DNA of 64,000 bases from Streptomyces sp. B3I8 (GTDB lineage Bacteria; Actinomycetota; Actinomycetes; Streptomycetales; Streptomycetaceae): NCBI RefSeq assembly GCF_030816915.1, contig NZ_JAUSYN010000002.1, positions 6,585,501 through 6,649,500 of the forward strand. The letters are read 5' to 3'. Positions 1 through 8,955 of this stretch are shown here, in pieces. Within the stretch, counting starts at the first letter, position 1. The number at the start of each line of letters is the position of its first letter. The notes under the pieces were generated by a model. The model saw only the letters and a list, made by a program, of their open reading frames with translations. It was not told the DNA's origin and did not search any database. The position numbers and the translations under genes are program-made.

Positions 1-443
1 TCCCGGGTGTCCTCGTCCATCGTCAGGTCCGCGACCCGCAGTACGGAGCGGGGACCGCCGGGGCCGAGGCTGCGGCGCAGTACCGTGCGCAGCCGGGCCA
101 TCAGCTCCTCCACGGCGAACGGTTTGACGAGGTAGTCGTCGCCGCCCCGGGTGAGTCCGGCGACGCGGTCGGCGACACCGTCGCGGGCGGTGAGGAAGAC
201 GACGGGGACGCCCATGCCGGCGCCGCGCAGCCGGTCCAGCACACCGAAGCCGTCGATGCCGGGGAGCATCAGGTCCAGTACGACGATGTCCGGCCGGAAC
301 GCGGCGGCGCGGGTCAGCGCCTCCTCGCCGGAGTACGCGGTGACCGCCTCCCAGCCCTCGTAACGGGCGACGGTGGCCACGAGATCGGCGATGGGGGGAT
401 CGTCGTCGACGACGAGCAGCCGAACGGGGTTCACGCCCCCCAT
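1..443 (-). CDS. OmpR-type response regulator, receiver domain (runs off the left edge)
   Basis: This is the N-terminal part of a two-component response regulator, a cytoplasmic DNA-binding protein controlled by phosphorylation from a sensor kinase. Translating the minus strand from the ATG at 441-443 gives an acidic DDD pocket at residues 13-15, the phospho-acceptor Asp57 in VVLDLMLPG, a conserved Thr85 in FLTA and Lys107 in YLVKPF, followed by the linker (EELMARLRTVLRR) typical of OmpR/PhoB members. The winged-helix output domain lies beyond position 1. A GTG three codons downstream is an alternative start. The cognate kinase is not in the window. The family call is secure; the target genes are unknown. 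Confidence 0.9.
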   Translation of the reverse strand, partial: MGGVNPVRLLVVDDDPPIADLVATVARYEGWEAVTAYSGEEALTRAAAFRPDIVVLDLMLPGIDGFGVLDRLRGAGMGVPVVFLTARDGVADRVAGLTRGGDDYLVKPFAVEELMARLRTVLRRSLGPGGPRSVLRVADLTMDEDTR

Positions 444-502
444 TCTGCGGTACGCCGGACGGGGGCGGGCGCCGGGTGTCTGCCGCCGCCCCCGCGCGGG
501 CC

Positions 503-718
503 CTACTCCTCGCCGTCGAGCCTGAAGCCCACCTTCAGGCCGACCTGGTAGTGCTCGATCTCGCCGTTCTCGATGTGGCCCCGGACCTGGGTCACCTCGA
601 ACCAGTCCAGGTTGCGCAGCGTCTGGGACGCCCGCGAGATGCCCTTGCGGATCGCGTCGTCGACGCCCTCCGTCGAGGTGCCGACGATCTCGGTCACGCG
701 GTACACGTTGTCGGACAT
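503..718 (-). CDS. Dodecin family flavin-binding protein
   Basis: A 71-residue protein starting MSDNVYRVTEIVGTS. Its length and sequence match dodecins, small dodecameric proteins that bind and store flavin (FMN or riboflavin) or coenzyme A. Visible family features are the N-terminal beta strand with YRVTEIVGTS, the helix with DAIRKGISRASQTLRN, the flavin-stacking Trp in NLDWFEVTQVRG and the C-terminal strand YQVGLKVGFRL. A longer reading frame upstream exists, but the family starts at this Met, and an AGAG-rich ribosome binding site precedes it. It is a single gene between the response regulator and the ergothioneine operon. Confidence 0.9.
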   Translation of the reverse strand: MSDNVYRVTEIVGTSTEGVDDAIRKGISRASQTLRNLDWFEVTQVRGHIENGEIEHYQVGLKVGFRLDGEE

Positions 719-817
719 GTGCGATGCCTCTCTCCACGGTGACGGTTGCGCGCACGCATGCGTCACTCCACCGTGCCGCAGGCGGCGCCACCCCGCGAGG
801 CGGCGCCGCCGCACCGG

Positions 818-1780
818 TCAGCGGACCGTGCTGAGCGAGAGCGCGAACCTCCCGCCGCGGTCCGTCCACCAGTGACCGAGCTCCAGCCCGGCAGCGGCCA
901 GCTCCCCGCGTACCCCGTCCGCGCGGAACTTCGCCGAGACCTCCGTGCGCAGTTCCTCGCCTGCCGCGAAGTCGACGGCCAGGCCGAGCGCGCGGATCTT
1001 CACGGTCTGGGCCGTGCGCGACCGCAGCCGCATCTCGATCCACTCCTGGGCGGCGTCCCACCGGGCGACGTGCTCGAACGCGTCGGGGTCGAAGTCGCCG
1101 CCGAGTTCGCGGTTGACCACGTTCAGCACGTTCTTGTTGAACGCGGCCGTCACGCCCGCCGCGTCGTCGTACGCCGCGACGAGCACCGACTCGTCCTTGA
1201 CCAGGTCCGTGCCGAGCAGCAGCGTGTCGCCGGGCGCCAGCAGGGCCCGTACGGAGGCGAGGAACACGGCCCGCTCCCCGGGCACCAGATTGCCGACGGT
1301 GCCGCCGAGGAACGCCACCAGCCGGGGTCCGGGGGTGTCCGGCAGGGTGAGGGAGGTGGTGAAGTCGGCGAGCAGCGCGTGCACGTCGAGCCCCGGGTAC
1401 TCCTCGGCCAGCGCGTGGCCCGCCCGGCGCAGGGCGCTGTCGCTGACGTCGACGGGCACGTAGGTGCGCAGCCCGGTCATGGCGTCCAGCAGGTGCCGGG
1501 TCTTCTCGGAGGACCCGGAGCCCAGTTCGACGAGCGTGCGCGCGCCGGCCGCGGCGGCGATCTCGCCCGAGCGGGCCCGGAGGATCTCCCGCTCGGCGCG
1601 CGTGGGGTAGTACTCGGGCAGTTCGGTGATCTTTTCGAACAGTTCGCTGCCGTGGGCGTCGTAGAACCACTTCGGCGGCAGGGTCTTGGGGGTGCCGGTG
1701 AGGCCGCGGCGTACGTCGGTGCGCAGCGCGGTCTCGGTGGCGCCCTCGGGGAGGGTGCGGGTGAGAAGGAACGGGCTCAC
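818..1780 (-). CDS. egtD: L-histidine N(alpha)-methyltransferase EgtD
   Basis: EgtD trimethylates histidine with three S-adenosylmethionine to give hercynine, the first step of ergothioneine biosynthesis. The 320-residue product has the usual length. It carries the [18 protein letters not shown] entry motif, the SAM-binding loop [19 protein letters not shown] (about residues 80-100), the FLGGTVGNL segment, and the C-terminal [13 protein letters not shown] typical of DUF2260 methyltransferases. The start is the GTG at 1778-1780, seven nt after a GAAGGAG ribosome binding site, and it overlaps the egtC stop as GTGA. It is the last gene of the egtABCD operon. Confidence 0.95.
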   Translation of the reverse strand: MSPFLLTRTLPEGATETALRTDVRRGLTGTPKTLPPKWFYDAHGSELFEKITELPEYYPTRAEREILRARSGEIAAAAGARTLVELGSGSSEKTRHLLDAMTGLRTYVPVDVSDSALRRAGHALAEEYPGLDVHALLADFTTSLTLPDTPGPRLVAFLGGTVGNLVPGERAVFLASVRALLAPGDTLLLGTDLVKDESVLVAAYDDAAGVTAAFNKNVLNVVNRELGGDFDPDAFEHVARWDAAQEWIEMRLRSRTAQTVKIRALGLAVDFAAGEELRTEVSAKFRADGVRGELAAAGLELGHWWTDRGGRFALSLSTVR

Positions 1781-2580
1781 GTACGGGGCTCCTTCGGTGG
1801 TGCGGTGGGTGCGGACGGCACCGGGCCGGGCTCGGGCTCCTTCAGGGGCGTGAGCAGGACGTCGGTGCGGCTCGCGGCGAGCAGGGTGCGGTCGGGGACC
1901 TCGTGCCAGTGCGGGTCGTCGTCGTACGGCTCGGAGGCGACGACCGTGCGGCGGCCGGGTTCGGTCAGGTACCAGAGCGTGTCGCCCCAGGCGGTGGCGA
2001 CGATCGTGTCGCCGTCGGTGAGCAGCAGATTGAGCCGGGAGCCGGGGGCCGCCGCGGCGACCTCCAGGACCGTGTCGGCCAGCGCCTGGCCCGGCTCGTC
2101 GCCGCCGCGCAGCCGGTTCAGCACGAGCGCCCAGACCAGCGCGGAGTCGTTGCGCGCCTCCAGGGCGAGCACCTCCTCGGCCGGCAGGGCGCGCGCGAGT
2201 CCGGCGAGGGAGCCGGGCCAGCCGGTGACGGCCCCGTTGTGGCTGAACAGCCAACGGTCTGCGGCGAACGGTGCCGCCGCGGCCTCCGCGTCGGCACCCG
2301 AGAGGGTGGCGTCCCGGACGGCGGCGAGCACCGCGCCCGAGCGCACCACGCGTGCGAGGTCCGCGAACGACAGGTCGGCCCAGATCGGTCCGGCCCGCCG
2401 GTAACGGGCCGGCACCGGGTCGCCTCCGGCGTACCAGCCGATGCCGAAACCGTCGGCGTTGACCGTCCCGTACCGCTGCCGGCGGGGCGCCCACGACTGC
2501 CGGTACAGACCGTGCGGCGGCACTGTCAGCAGCGCGCCCAGCGGCTGGGTCGGACCGAGATACGCCACGTGGCGGCACAT
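1777..2580 (-). CDS. egtC: Gamma-glutamyl-hercynylcysteine sulfoxide amidohydrolase EgtC
   Basis: A class II glutamine-amidotransferase-type hydrolase that removes glutamate from gamma-glutamyl-hercynylcysteine sulfoxide in ergothioneine synthesis. The 267-residue product begins [10 protein letters not shown], leaving Cys2 as the N-terminal nucleophile after Met removal. Other family marks are [10 protein letters not shown], the [10 protein letters not shown] oxyanion segment and the [13 protein letters not shown] stretch. The reading frame is open far upstream, but the start is fixed by Cys2 and by the ATGA overlap with the egtB stop. The C-terminal tail is Pro-rich (about 30 residues) and probably disordered. 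Confidence 0.95.
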   Translation of the reverse strand: MCRHVAYLGPTQPLGALLTVPPHGLYRQSWAPRRQRYGTVNADGFGIGWYAGGDPVPARYRRAGPIWADLSFADLARVVRSGAVLAAVRDATLSGADAEAAAAPFAADRWLFSHNGAVTGWPGSLAGLARALPAEEVLALEARNDSALVWALVLNRLRGGDEPGQALADTVLEVAAAAPGSRLNLLLTDGDTIVATAWGDTLWYLTEPGRRTVVASEPYDDDPHWHEVPDRTLLAASRTDVLLTPLKEPEPGPVPSAPTAPPKEPRT

Positions 2581-3995
2581 CAGGCGGCGTCCGGGGCGGC
2601 GTCGCGGGCGGTGCGGAAGCCGGAGAAGATCTGCCGCCGGATCGGATAGTCCCAGTTGCGGAAGGTGCCCCGGCAGGCCACCGGGTCCACGGCGAACGAA
2701 CCGCCGCGCAGTACCTTGTACTCGGGGCCGAAGAAGACCTCCGAGTACTCCTTGTACGGGAACGCCCGGAAGCCCGGGTACGGGGCGAGGTCGCTCGACG
2801 TCCACTCCCACACGTCACCGATCAACTGCCGTACGCCGAGCGGGGATTCCCCCTCCGGGTAGCTGCCGGCCGGGGCGGGGCGCAGATGGTGCTGGCCCAG
2901 GTTGGCGTGGGCCGGGCCCGGGTCGGCGTCGCCCCACGGGTAGCGCCGGGAGCGGCCGGTGGCCGGGTCGAAGCGGGCGGCCTTCTCCCACTCGGCCTCG
3001 GTGGGCAGCCGCCGCCCGGCCCAGCGGGCGTACGCGTCCGCCTCGTACCAGCTCACGTGCAGCACCGGCTCGTCCGGCGGGACGGCCTCGGTCACGCCGA
3101 ACCGCCGCCGCAGCCACTGCGCGTCCTCACGGCGCCAGAACTGCGGTGCCCGGATGGTGTGGGTGCGGATGTGCGCCCAGCCCGCCGGGTCCCACCAGCG
3201 CGCGTCGTCGTAGCCGCCGTCGGCCATGAACTCCTGGTAGGCGCCGTTGGTGACGGGCACGGTGTCGATGTGGAAGGCGGCCACTTCGCGTCGGTGCGCG
3301 GGCCGTTCGTTGTCCAGCGACCAGGGCTCGGTCGACGTCCCCATGGTGAACGGACCCCCGGGGACCAGGACTTCGGCCGGACCCCTGTACGGCGGCACCG
3401 GCGCCGGATCCGGTGCGGTGAGCGCCTGCGGGCCCGTGCGGAGTTGGTGGGTGATGAGCATGGTCTCGTCGTGCTGCTGCTCGTGCTGGGCGATCATGCC
3501 GAAGGCGAAACCGGCCTCCGTCAGTGCCCGGCCGCCCTGGAAGGCGGTGCTCTCCAGCACGTCCAGCGCCCGGCCGCGCACCTCGGCGGCGTAGCGGCGG
3601 GCCTCGGCGGGCGGGAGCAGCGGCAGCGACGGCCGTGCGGCGCGCGGGTGCTCGAACGCGTCGTACAGGCCGTCGATCTCCGGCCGCATCGCCTCGCGCC
3701 CGGCCACCGTGCGCAGCAGCCAGAGTTCCTCCTGGTTGCCTATGTGCGCGAGGTCCCAGACCAGGGGGGACATCAGCGGCGAGTGCTGGGCGAGCAGATC
3801 GGGTTCCTCGACGCACTCGGTGAGGAGCGCGGTGCGCTCGCGCGCGGTGGTCAGGGCCTCCAGGGCGCGGGTCCGCAGGGCCTCGGGGTCGGTGGGCGCG
3901 GTGGTGTCGGTCGTGCCAGTGGTTCTGGTCGTGCCGGTGGGGCCGGTCGCGCCGGTGGTGCGGGGGGTCGGTGTCGGGGAGGCGGACTCGGTCAT
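2580..3995 (-). CDS. egtB: Hercynine oxygenase EgtB
   Basis: A non-haem iron sulfoxide synthase joining hercynine and gamma-glutamylcysteine using O2. The 471-residue protein has an N-terminal DinB-like domain with iron-ligand histidines in [11 protein letters not shown] and [11 protein letters not shown], and a C-terminal formylglycine-generating-enzyme-like domain ([56 protein letters not shown]). The first 35 or so residues are a low-complexity Thr/Pro/Gly stretch that is poorly conserved in the family. It overlaps egtA upstream and egtC downstream by 4 nt each, implying translational coupling. Confidence 0.96.
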   Translation of the reverse strand: MTESASPTPTPRTTGATGPTGTTRTTGTTDTTAPTDPEALRTRALEALTTARERTALLTECVEEPDLLAQHSPLMSPLVWDLAHIGNQEELWLLRTVAGREAMRPEIDGLYDAFEHPRAARPSLPLLPPAEARRYAAEVRGRALDVLESTAFQGGRALTEAGFAFGMIAQHEQQHDETMLITHQLRTGPQALTAPDPAPVPPYRGPAEVLVPGGPFTMGTSTEPWSLDNERPAHRREVAAFHIDTVPVTNGAYQEFMADGGYDDARWWDPAGWAHIRTHTIRAPQFWRREDAQWLRRRFGVTEAVPPDEPVLHVSWYEADAYARWAGRRLPTEAEWEKAARFDPATGRSRRYPWGDADPGPAHANLGQHHLRPAPAGSYPEGESPLGVRQLIGDVWEWTSSDLAPYPGFRAFPYKEYSEVFFGPEYKVLRGGSFAVDPVACRGTFRNWDYPIRRQIFSGFRTARDAAPDAA

Positions 3996-5317
3996 GTGCG
4001 CGGTTCCTTCCCGTGGTGCGGCGCGTGAGGTGCGTGCGGCGCGTGAGGTGCGTGCGGTGCGTGCGCCAGGAGATCGTCGGCGGGGCAGCGGCCCCGGGCC
4101 ACATAGCGTTCGGTGAACTCGGCGACGGCCGCTTGTACGCCGTCGTCGGCGCCGAGCCGGGGCAGCGCCTCGGCGGCGGCGGCGAAGCAGACGGCAGCGG
4201 CCTCGCGCAGCTCCGGATCGGTCAGGCCCTCGCGGGCGGCGGTCGTCCACAGCGGGTTGCGTGGGGCGGCGCGCGCGTTCGTGCGCTCGGCGAGAGGCTT
4301 GACCGTGCGGTAGGCGGTCTCGGCGGCCTCCGGGTCGTCGAAGAGGGCCGTCGTCACCGCCAGCGGCACGATCCAGCCGTCCGGGCCGGGCTGGGCGTCG
4401 ATCATCCGCAACTCCAGATGACCGCGCGGCCGCACCGGCGGGAACAGGGTGGTGAGGTGGTAGTCCAGGTCGGCACGTGTGGGACCTTCGGCCGACCGGG
4501 TCCACTCCCGGAAGGTCAGGCCCTCCGGCACGTCCCAGGGACCGTCGTCCCGGCGCACGCACATCACGGGCGCGTCCAGCACCCGTTCGGCCCACGCGCC
4601 CCGGGGATCGGGGCCGAGCGGCGGGGCGCCGCTGCGGCCCGGGTCCAGCGCGGTCCACAGGTACTGCCGGGTCGAGCGCCAGCCCGTGGGGCGGCCGCGG
4701 GCCACGGGGGAGTGCGCGAACGCGGCGACCAGCACCGCGCCCAGCGTGTGCGCCAGCCACCAACGCCGGCCGTGGCCGAGCGGGCCCGGCTCCTCGTACC
4801 CGGCGTCCAGGCACACCTGGACGGAGGCGGAGGAGCACATCATGGCGCGGCCCTCGGGACCGGTGCGGTCCAGACAGGCCTCCATGGCGTCGTAGCGGGG
4901 CTGCCGGAGGTAGCGGGTGGGGGGATTCCACGGGTCGTGACCGCAGCCGTACAGGCCGAGGCCGTCCGCGCGCAGGGCGGCGCGGACCGTGTCGAGATCG
5001 GCGGAGACGGACCGTACGCACTCCATCAGGGAGTCGGCGGGAGCGGAACTCAGCTCCAGCTGGCCGCCGGGTTCGACGGTGAGCGCCGAACTCAGGGGCA
5101 GGGTCCGCAGTGCGGCATATGCCGCGTCGAGACGTGTCTGTGTGACGGGAAGCCGTGGTCGCAGCGGCTCGTGGACGAGCCATTCCAGTTCGACACCGAG
5201 GCGGCGGGGCGGGCCGGTCTTGAAGCAGATGCCTCGTACCAGCGCCTCCACGTCTGCCTCGGTGAGCGCGGAGCGGTCCTCCGCACCGTCTTTACAGTCG
5301 CTCACCGTATCGGACAT
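3992..5317 (-). CDS. egtA: Glutamate-cysteine ligase EgtA (ergothioneine pathway)
   Basis: EgtA makes gamma-glutamylcysteine from glutamate, cysteine and ATP for the EgtB reaction. The product belongs to the GCS2-type carboxylate-amine ligases: RRLGVELEWLVHEP near the N-terminus, PGGQLELSSAP, MCSSASVQVCLDAG and HLELRMIDAQPG. I place the start at the ATG at 5315-5317 (441 residues), eight nt after an AGGAGG; an in-frame ATG at 5339-5341 would add eight residues but lacks a ribosome binding site. The C-terminus carries five Ala-Pro-His repeats encoded by a short tandem DNA repeat (about 4018-4065), which is not part of the enzyme fold. First gene of the egt operon; no egtE is present here. Confidence 0.94.
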   Translation of the reverse strand: MSDTVSDCKDGAEDRSALTEADVEALVRGICFKTGPPRRLGVELEWLVHEPLRPRLPVTQTRLDAAYAALRTLPLSSALTVEPGGQLELSSAPADSLMECVRSVSADLDTVRAALRADGLGLYGCGHDPWNPPTRYLRQPRYDAMEACLDRTGPEGRAMMCSSASVQVCLDAGYEEPGPLGHGRRWWLAHTLGAVLVAAFAHSPVARGRPTGWRSTRQYLWTALDPGRSGAPPLGPDPRGAWAERVLDAPVMCVRRDDGPWDVPEGLTFREWTRSAEGPTRADLDYHLTTLFPPVRPRGHLELRMIDAQPGPDGWIVPLAVTTALFDDPEAAETAYRTVKPLAERTNARAAPRNPLWTTAAREGLTDPELREAAAVCFAAAAEALPRLGADDGVQAAVAEFTERYVARGRCPADDLLAHAPHAPHAPHAPHAPHHGKEPRT

Positions 5318-5530
5318 GTCGGGATCCTCCTGAGATTCCATTCATGCCGTCGGACCGGTGCCGGTTGGGCCGGGCCGACAACGCTCGTCCCACCCAAACC
5401 CCTCGACGCCGTTCGCACAAGGGGGCGATTCGGTACGTAGGGGACTCCTTTCGGGATCGGCGAGGTGAGGTTTCGGCCACCCGGCGGCCGTTCGCGAGTT
5501 GTTCGCCGGCCGTCCGGACATCGTTTCCGC

Positions 5531-5569
5531 CAGCCGTCCGCCAGGCGCTCGGCAGCCGTCCGCCAGGCG
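5531..5569. repeat. 17-bp direct repeat in the gap upstream of egtA
   Basis: The motif CAGCCGTCCGCCAGGCG occurs twice, at 5531-5547 and 5553-5569, a 22-bp period. It lies in the roughly 390-bp gap between the egtA start and the divergent TIGR02452 gene. Nothing else in this gap (5318-5710) looks like a gene. Promoters for both directions must be here, but I could not pick convincing -35/-10 boxes. Confidence 0.5.
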
Positions 5570-5710
5570 TTCGAAGCAGGAAATTCCGTTGCCGCTCAGC
5601 ACCAGCATCACCCACGATGCGTGCATGAGCACGACGGGGAGGCGCGCCCGAGGGGGCGTGCGGGGATGTCGCACGTGGCGCACGCTCACGGCGCCCACGG
5701 GGGTGGCGCC

Positions 5711-6637
5711 GTGAGCGCGCGGCTGCGTGGCCTCGCGCGGGAGACGCAGGAGATCGTCGACCGGGGCGGGTACCGGGCACCCGGGGGCCACGAGGTGTCG
5801 CTGGCCGCGGCGGTCGAGGCCGCGCGGACGGGGACGCGGATGCACGGGCCGGAGCCGGTGCGGTGCGGCGGGGGAGAGGGCGCGGAGGTCGAGCGGGGCG
5901 GACGGCACGCCTCGGCGTCTGCGGCCGTGGAAGTCACCGGGGAGAGCAGCCTGGAGGCCGCGCGGCGGCTCGCGCGGGCCGCAGACGCCTCCGACGGCCA
6001 GGTCGCCGTACTGAATTTCGCCTCGGCCCGCAACCCGGGCGGCGGCTTCCTCAACGGCGCCCAGGCCCAGGAGGAGGCGCTGTGCCGTTCCTCGGCGCTG
6101 TACGCCTGCCTGCGGGAGGTCCGCGCGTTCTACGACCACCACCGCGAGCACCGCGACCCGCTCTACACCCACCGGGTCATCCACTCGCCCGGGGTCCCCG
6201 TCTTCCGCGACGACGGGGGCCGACTGCTCGACGAGCCGTACCGCGTCGCGTTCCTCACCGCGGCGGCGCCCAACGCGGGCGTGCTGCTGAGTCGCGCGCC
6301 GGAGCGCGCCGCCGAGCTGCCGCGCGCCCTCGCGGTGCGGGCCGAGCGGGTCCTGGAGGTGGCCGCCCTGCACGGACACCGCCGGCTGGTCCTGGGCGCG
6401 TGGGGCTGCGGTGTGTTCCGCAACGACCCGGCCCAGGTGGCCGCCGCGTTCCGGGCACTCCTCGTGGACGAGGGCGCCGGTGGCCGGTTCGCGCACCGGT
6501 TCGACCAGGTCGTGTTCGCGGTCCTGGACCGTACGAAGGGCGCGCCGGTCCGTGACGCGTTCGCGCGTACGTTCGCGACGGCGACGGCCACGGGGGCGAG
6601 CGCGGTGCGGCGCGGGGGCGCTCAGCGCCAGCCGTAG
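5711..6637 (+). CDS. TIGR02452 family protein (microbial PARG-like macrodomain)
   Basis: Resembles the TIGR02452/DUF2263 family, macrodomain-fold proteins related to bacterial-type poly(ADP-ribose) glycohydrolases. Family marks are the N-terminal RLRGLARETQEIVDRGGY, the ADP-ribose-contacting FASARNPGGGFLNGAQAQEE (Gly-rich loop plus the tandem Glu pair of PARG), LYACLREVRAFYDHH, YTHRVIHSPGVPVFRDD and the C-terminal LVLGAWGCGVFRNDPAQVA. I chose the GTG at 5711 (308 residues) because homologues start at this point; an in-frame ATG at 5666 is also possible. Activity on protein ADP-ribose is a family inference. It converges with the PemK-like gene; the two 3' ends overlap by 16 bp. Confidence 0.8.
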   Translation: MSARLRGLARETQEIVDRGGYRAPGGHEVSLAAAVEAARTGTRMHGPEPVRCGGGEGAEVERGGRHASASAAVEVTGESSLEAARRLARAADASDGQVAVLNFASARNPGGGFLNGAQAQEEALCRSSALYACLREVRAFYDHHREHRDPLYTHRVIHSPGVPVFRDDGGRLLDEPYRVAFLTAAAPNAGVLLSRAPERAAELPRALAVRAERVLEVAALHGHRRLVLGAWGCGVFRNDPAQVAAAFRALLVDEGAGGRFAHRFDQVVFAVLDRTKGAPVRDAFARTFATATATGASAVRRGGAQRQP

Positions 6638-7080
6638 CGCTCCCGCAGCCGGTGCACCACGGAGTTGAACCGCATCCGGTCCAGCGCGCACGCCTCGCGC
6701 CGCATGCCCTCCTCGTGCAGCCGCAACACCCGGTCCACGTCGACCCACGAGTCCCGCCCGGAGCGGTCCCACGGCCCGCTCCCGATCGCCACCCACTCCC
6801 GGTCCCCGTCGTGCCGCTTGCTGGAGAGCTGCACCGCGAGCAGTGTCCCGCCCGGCTCACGTGCGACGACGAGAACGGGGCGGTCCTTCCCCCGCCCGTC
6901 GTTCTCCTCGAAGGGGACCCAGGTCCAGACGATCTCCCCGGGGTCCGGGTCGCCGTCGTGCGCGGGTGAGTACTCGGTCCGTACGGGGCCCACCCGGCGG
7001 GGGTCCGCCTCGGTGGTGGCGGAGGGGCCGTAGCGGCCGGGTACGGGTACGTCCTGATCGGTGAAGGCAGTCACGGGCAC
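6622..7080 (-). CDS. PemK/MazF-like protein without an adjacent antitoxin
   Basis: A 152-residue protein whose central part (residues about 47-110) reads GEIVWTWVPFEENDGRGKDRPVLVV...LLAVQLSSK, the beta-barrel signature of the PemK/MazF endoribonuclease fold, with DVDRVLRLHEEGMRREACAL following. The N-terminal 45 residues are an extension rich in charged residues. The start is a GTG at 7078-7080, seven nt after GGGGAGG. No small antitoxin reading frame lies directly upstream or downstream, so toxin function is doubtful; in actinomycetes such orphan PemK-like proteins are common and their role is unclear. Confidence 0.7.
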   Translation of the reverse strand: MPVTAFTDQDVPVPGRYGPSATTEADPRRVGPVRTEYSPAHDGDPDPGEIVWTWVPFEENDGRGKDRPVLVVAREPGGTLLAVQLSSKRHDGDREWVAIGSGPWDRSGRDSWVDVDRVLRLHEEGMRREACALDRMRFNSVVHRLRERYGWR

Positions 7081-7205
7081 ACGGTAACCTCCCCGGCGCG
7101 CGACACACCGTCAGCCCCTGTTCGAACGCGCGTCCACCAGCGCGAACGTCCTTTCCTGCGCGGGAAGTTCACCCGCTCCCCGCTTGTTCGCGGCCTTCTG
7201 GAAAA

Positions 7206-7219
7206 ATGACGTACGTCAT
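7206..7219. promoter_or_regulatory. Perfect 14-bp palindrome at the start of the LacI-family gene
   Basis: ATGACGTACGTCAT is a perfect inverted repeat that overlaps the first candidate start codon (7206) and the second one (7218) of the LacI-type regulator. A CG at the dyad centre is typical of LacI-family operators, so autoregulation is a reasonable inference; binding itself is not shown. Confidence 0.5.
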
Positions 7220-8252
7220 GGTGCACATACCCGACCGGTCCACCGTCCCGTCGCCCGCCCCACGTTCCGTGCCGACGAGCGCGGATGTGGCGCGCCTGGC
7301 GGGAGTGTCCCGGGCCACCGTCTCCTATGTCCTGAACAACACCAGTGCCGTACGGATCAGCGAACCCACCCGCCGACGCGTCCGTGAGGCCGCCGAGGAA
7401 CTGGGTTACGTACCGCACGCCGCCGCCCGCAGCCTGCGCGCCGGCCACAGCCGCATGGTGCTCATGCCCGCCCCCGAGGTCCCCGTCGGACCGCTGTACA
7501 GCCAGTTCATCAACGAATTGCAGTGGGCGCTGGGCCGCCTGGACTACACCGTGGTCCAGTACGGCCAGGTCGGCCTGCGGGGCGACGAGGCGGCGCGCGC
7601 CTGGGCCGAACTGCGCCCGGTGGCGGTACTGCTGCCGGGCGGCGGGCTCGGCCCGCAGGGCGTCGCCGTGCTGAAACGGTCCGGTGCCCGCGCGGTGGTG
7701 ACGATGGGGGGCGAGCGCATCGAGGGCGCGCACGCGCTCTTCATGAACCACGCGGAGGTCGGCCGCAGCGCCGGCCTCCACCTGTATGCGCGCGGCCGGC
7801 GCCGCATCGGGGTGGTGATGCCCGAGGAGCCGGGACTGGAGGCCTTCTCCAACCCCAGACTGCGGGGCGTACGGCAGGCGGTGGAGGGCACGGACGCGAC
7901 CGTCACGGTCCTGCCGCTCTCGTACGAGGAGGAATCCGCCGCCGAACTGGCCGCCCGCTGGAGCGAGTTGAATCTCGACTCGGTGTTCGCCTACAACGAC
8001 GAGTACGCCATGCTGCTGATGCGGGCGCTTCAGGACAACGGTGTCGCGATCCCCGACGACACGGCGGTCGTCGGGGCCGACGACCTCATGCTCGGCCGTC
8101 TCCTGCGCCCCCGCCTCACCACGGTCCATCTGGAGCTGCCGTCCGGCCGCACCCTGGCCGAACTCGTGGACCACGCGGTCCAGAACGACACGGCCCCACC
8201 CGAGGTGCGACAGGTCCTGGGCGCCCATGTCATCCCGAGGGACACGAGCTGA
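7206..8252 (+). CDS. LacI family transcriptional regulator
   Basis: A DNA-binding repressor with an N-terminal helix-turn-helix (TSADVARLAGVSRATVSYVLN, about residues 24-44), the hinge helix YVPHAAARSLRAGHS, and a periplasmic-binding-protein-like ligand domain (GLHLYARGRRRIGVV, LDSVFAYNDEYAMLLMRAL, PDDTAVVGADDLMLGRLLRP, LTTVHLELPSG). The ATG at 7206 gives 348 residues; the ATG at 7218 or a later one is equally possible because about 20 residues precede the HTH. A perfect palindrome overlaps both ATGs. No transporter or sugar enzyme lies next to it, so the effector cannot be guessed. Confidence 0.88.
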   Translation: MTYVMVHIPDRSTVPSPAPRSVPTSADVARLAGVSRATVSYVLNNTSAVRISEPTRRRVREAAEELGYVPHAAARSLRAGHSRMVLMPAPEVPVGPLYSQFINELQWALGRLDYTVVQYGQVGLRGDEAARAWAELRPVAVLLPGGGLGPQGVAVLKRSGARAVVTMGGERIEGAHALFMNHAEVGRSAGLHLYARGRRRIGVVMPEEPGLEAFSNPRLRGVRQAVEGTDATVTVLPLSYEEESAAELAARWSELNLDSVFAYNDEYAMLLMRALQDNGVAIPDDTAVVGADDLMLGRLLRPRLTTVHLELPSGRTLAELVDHAVQNDTAPPEVRQVLGAHVIPRDTS

Positions 8253-8321
8253 GGGACCGCGCGGCGTGCGGGGCCCCGACGCTCGGGGACCCCGCCACCA
8301 TGGGAGTCCCGCCACCATGGC

Positions 8322-8397
8322 CGACCCGACCCGACCCGCGCCCCGCGCGCCCGCAGTGATGCGAGGCGAGGGGCTCGGGCTGGTCGGGTCGGGTCGC
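8322..8397. terminator. Candidate bidirectional terminator between convergent genes
   Basis: The arms CGACCCGACCCGACC (about 8322-8336) and its complement GGTCGGGTCGGGTCG (about 8382-8396) can pair over about 15 bp, between the 3' ends of the LacI gene and thioredoxin. The loop is long (about 45 nt) and no U-tract follows, so this is a weak prediction. The same gap has two copies of CCCGCCACCATGG near 8290-8320. Confidence 0.35.
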
Positions 8398-8403
8398 GGG
8401 AAC

Positions 8404-8805
<402 letters not shown>

Positions 8806-8955
8806 GGGGTCTGACCTCTTCCTGGTATCGGGTGAGCCGTCGACGCCAACGGCGCGGGCCGATCGGCTATTCCCCGCGCCCGGAGGCTGTTCCCCGGACA
8901 TCCTCGCGCGCGTACCCGTGTGGCCACGGCGCACACCACCCAGCAGACTGTGCCC

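Noticed and set aside
746..2404. Very long plus-strand open frame opposite egtD/egtC
   Set aside because: It is the antisense shadow of high-GC egt genes; the sequence is Arg/Pro/Gly-rich without domains, and the minus-strand genes are unmistakable.
5342..6796. 484-residue minus-strand frame opposite the TIGR02452 gene
   Set aside because: Antisense shadow; the plus-strand protein has clear conserved motifs.
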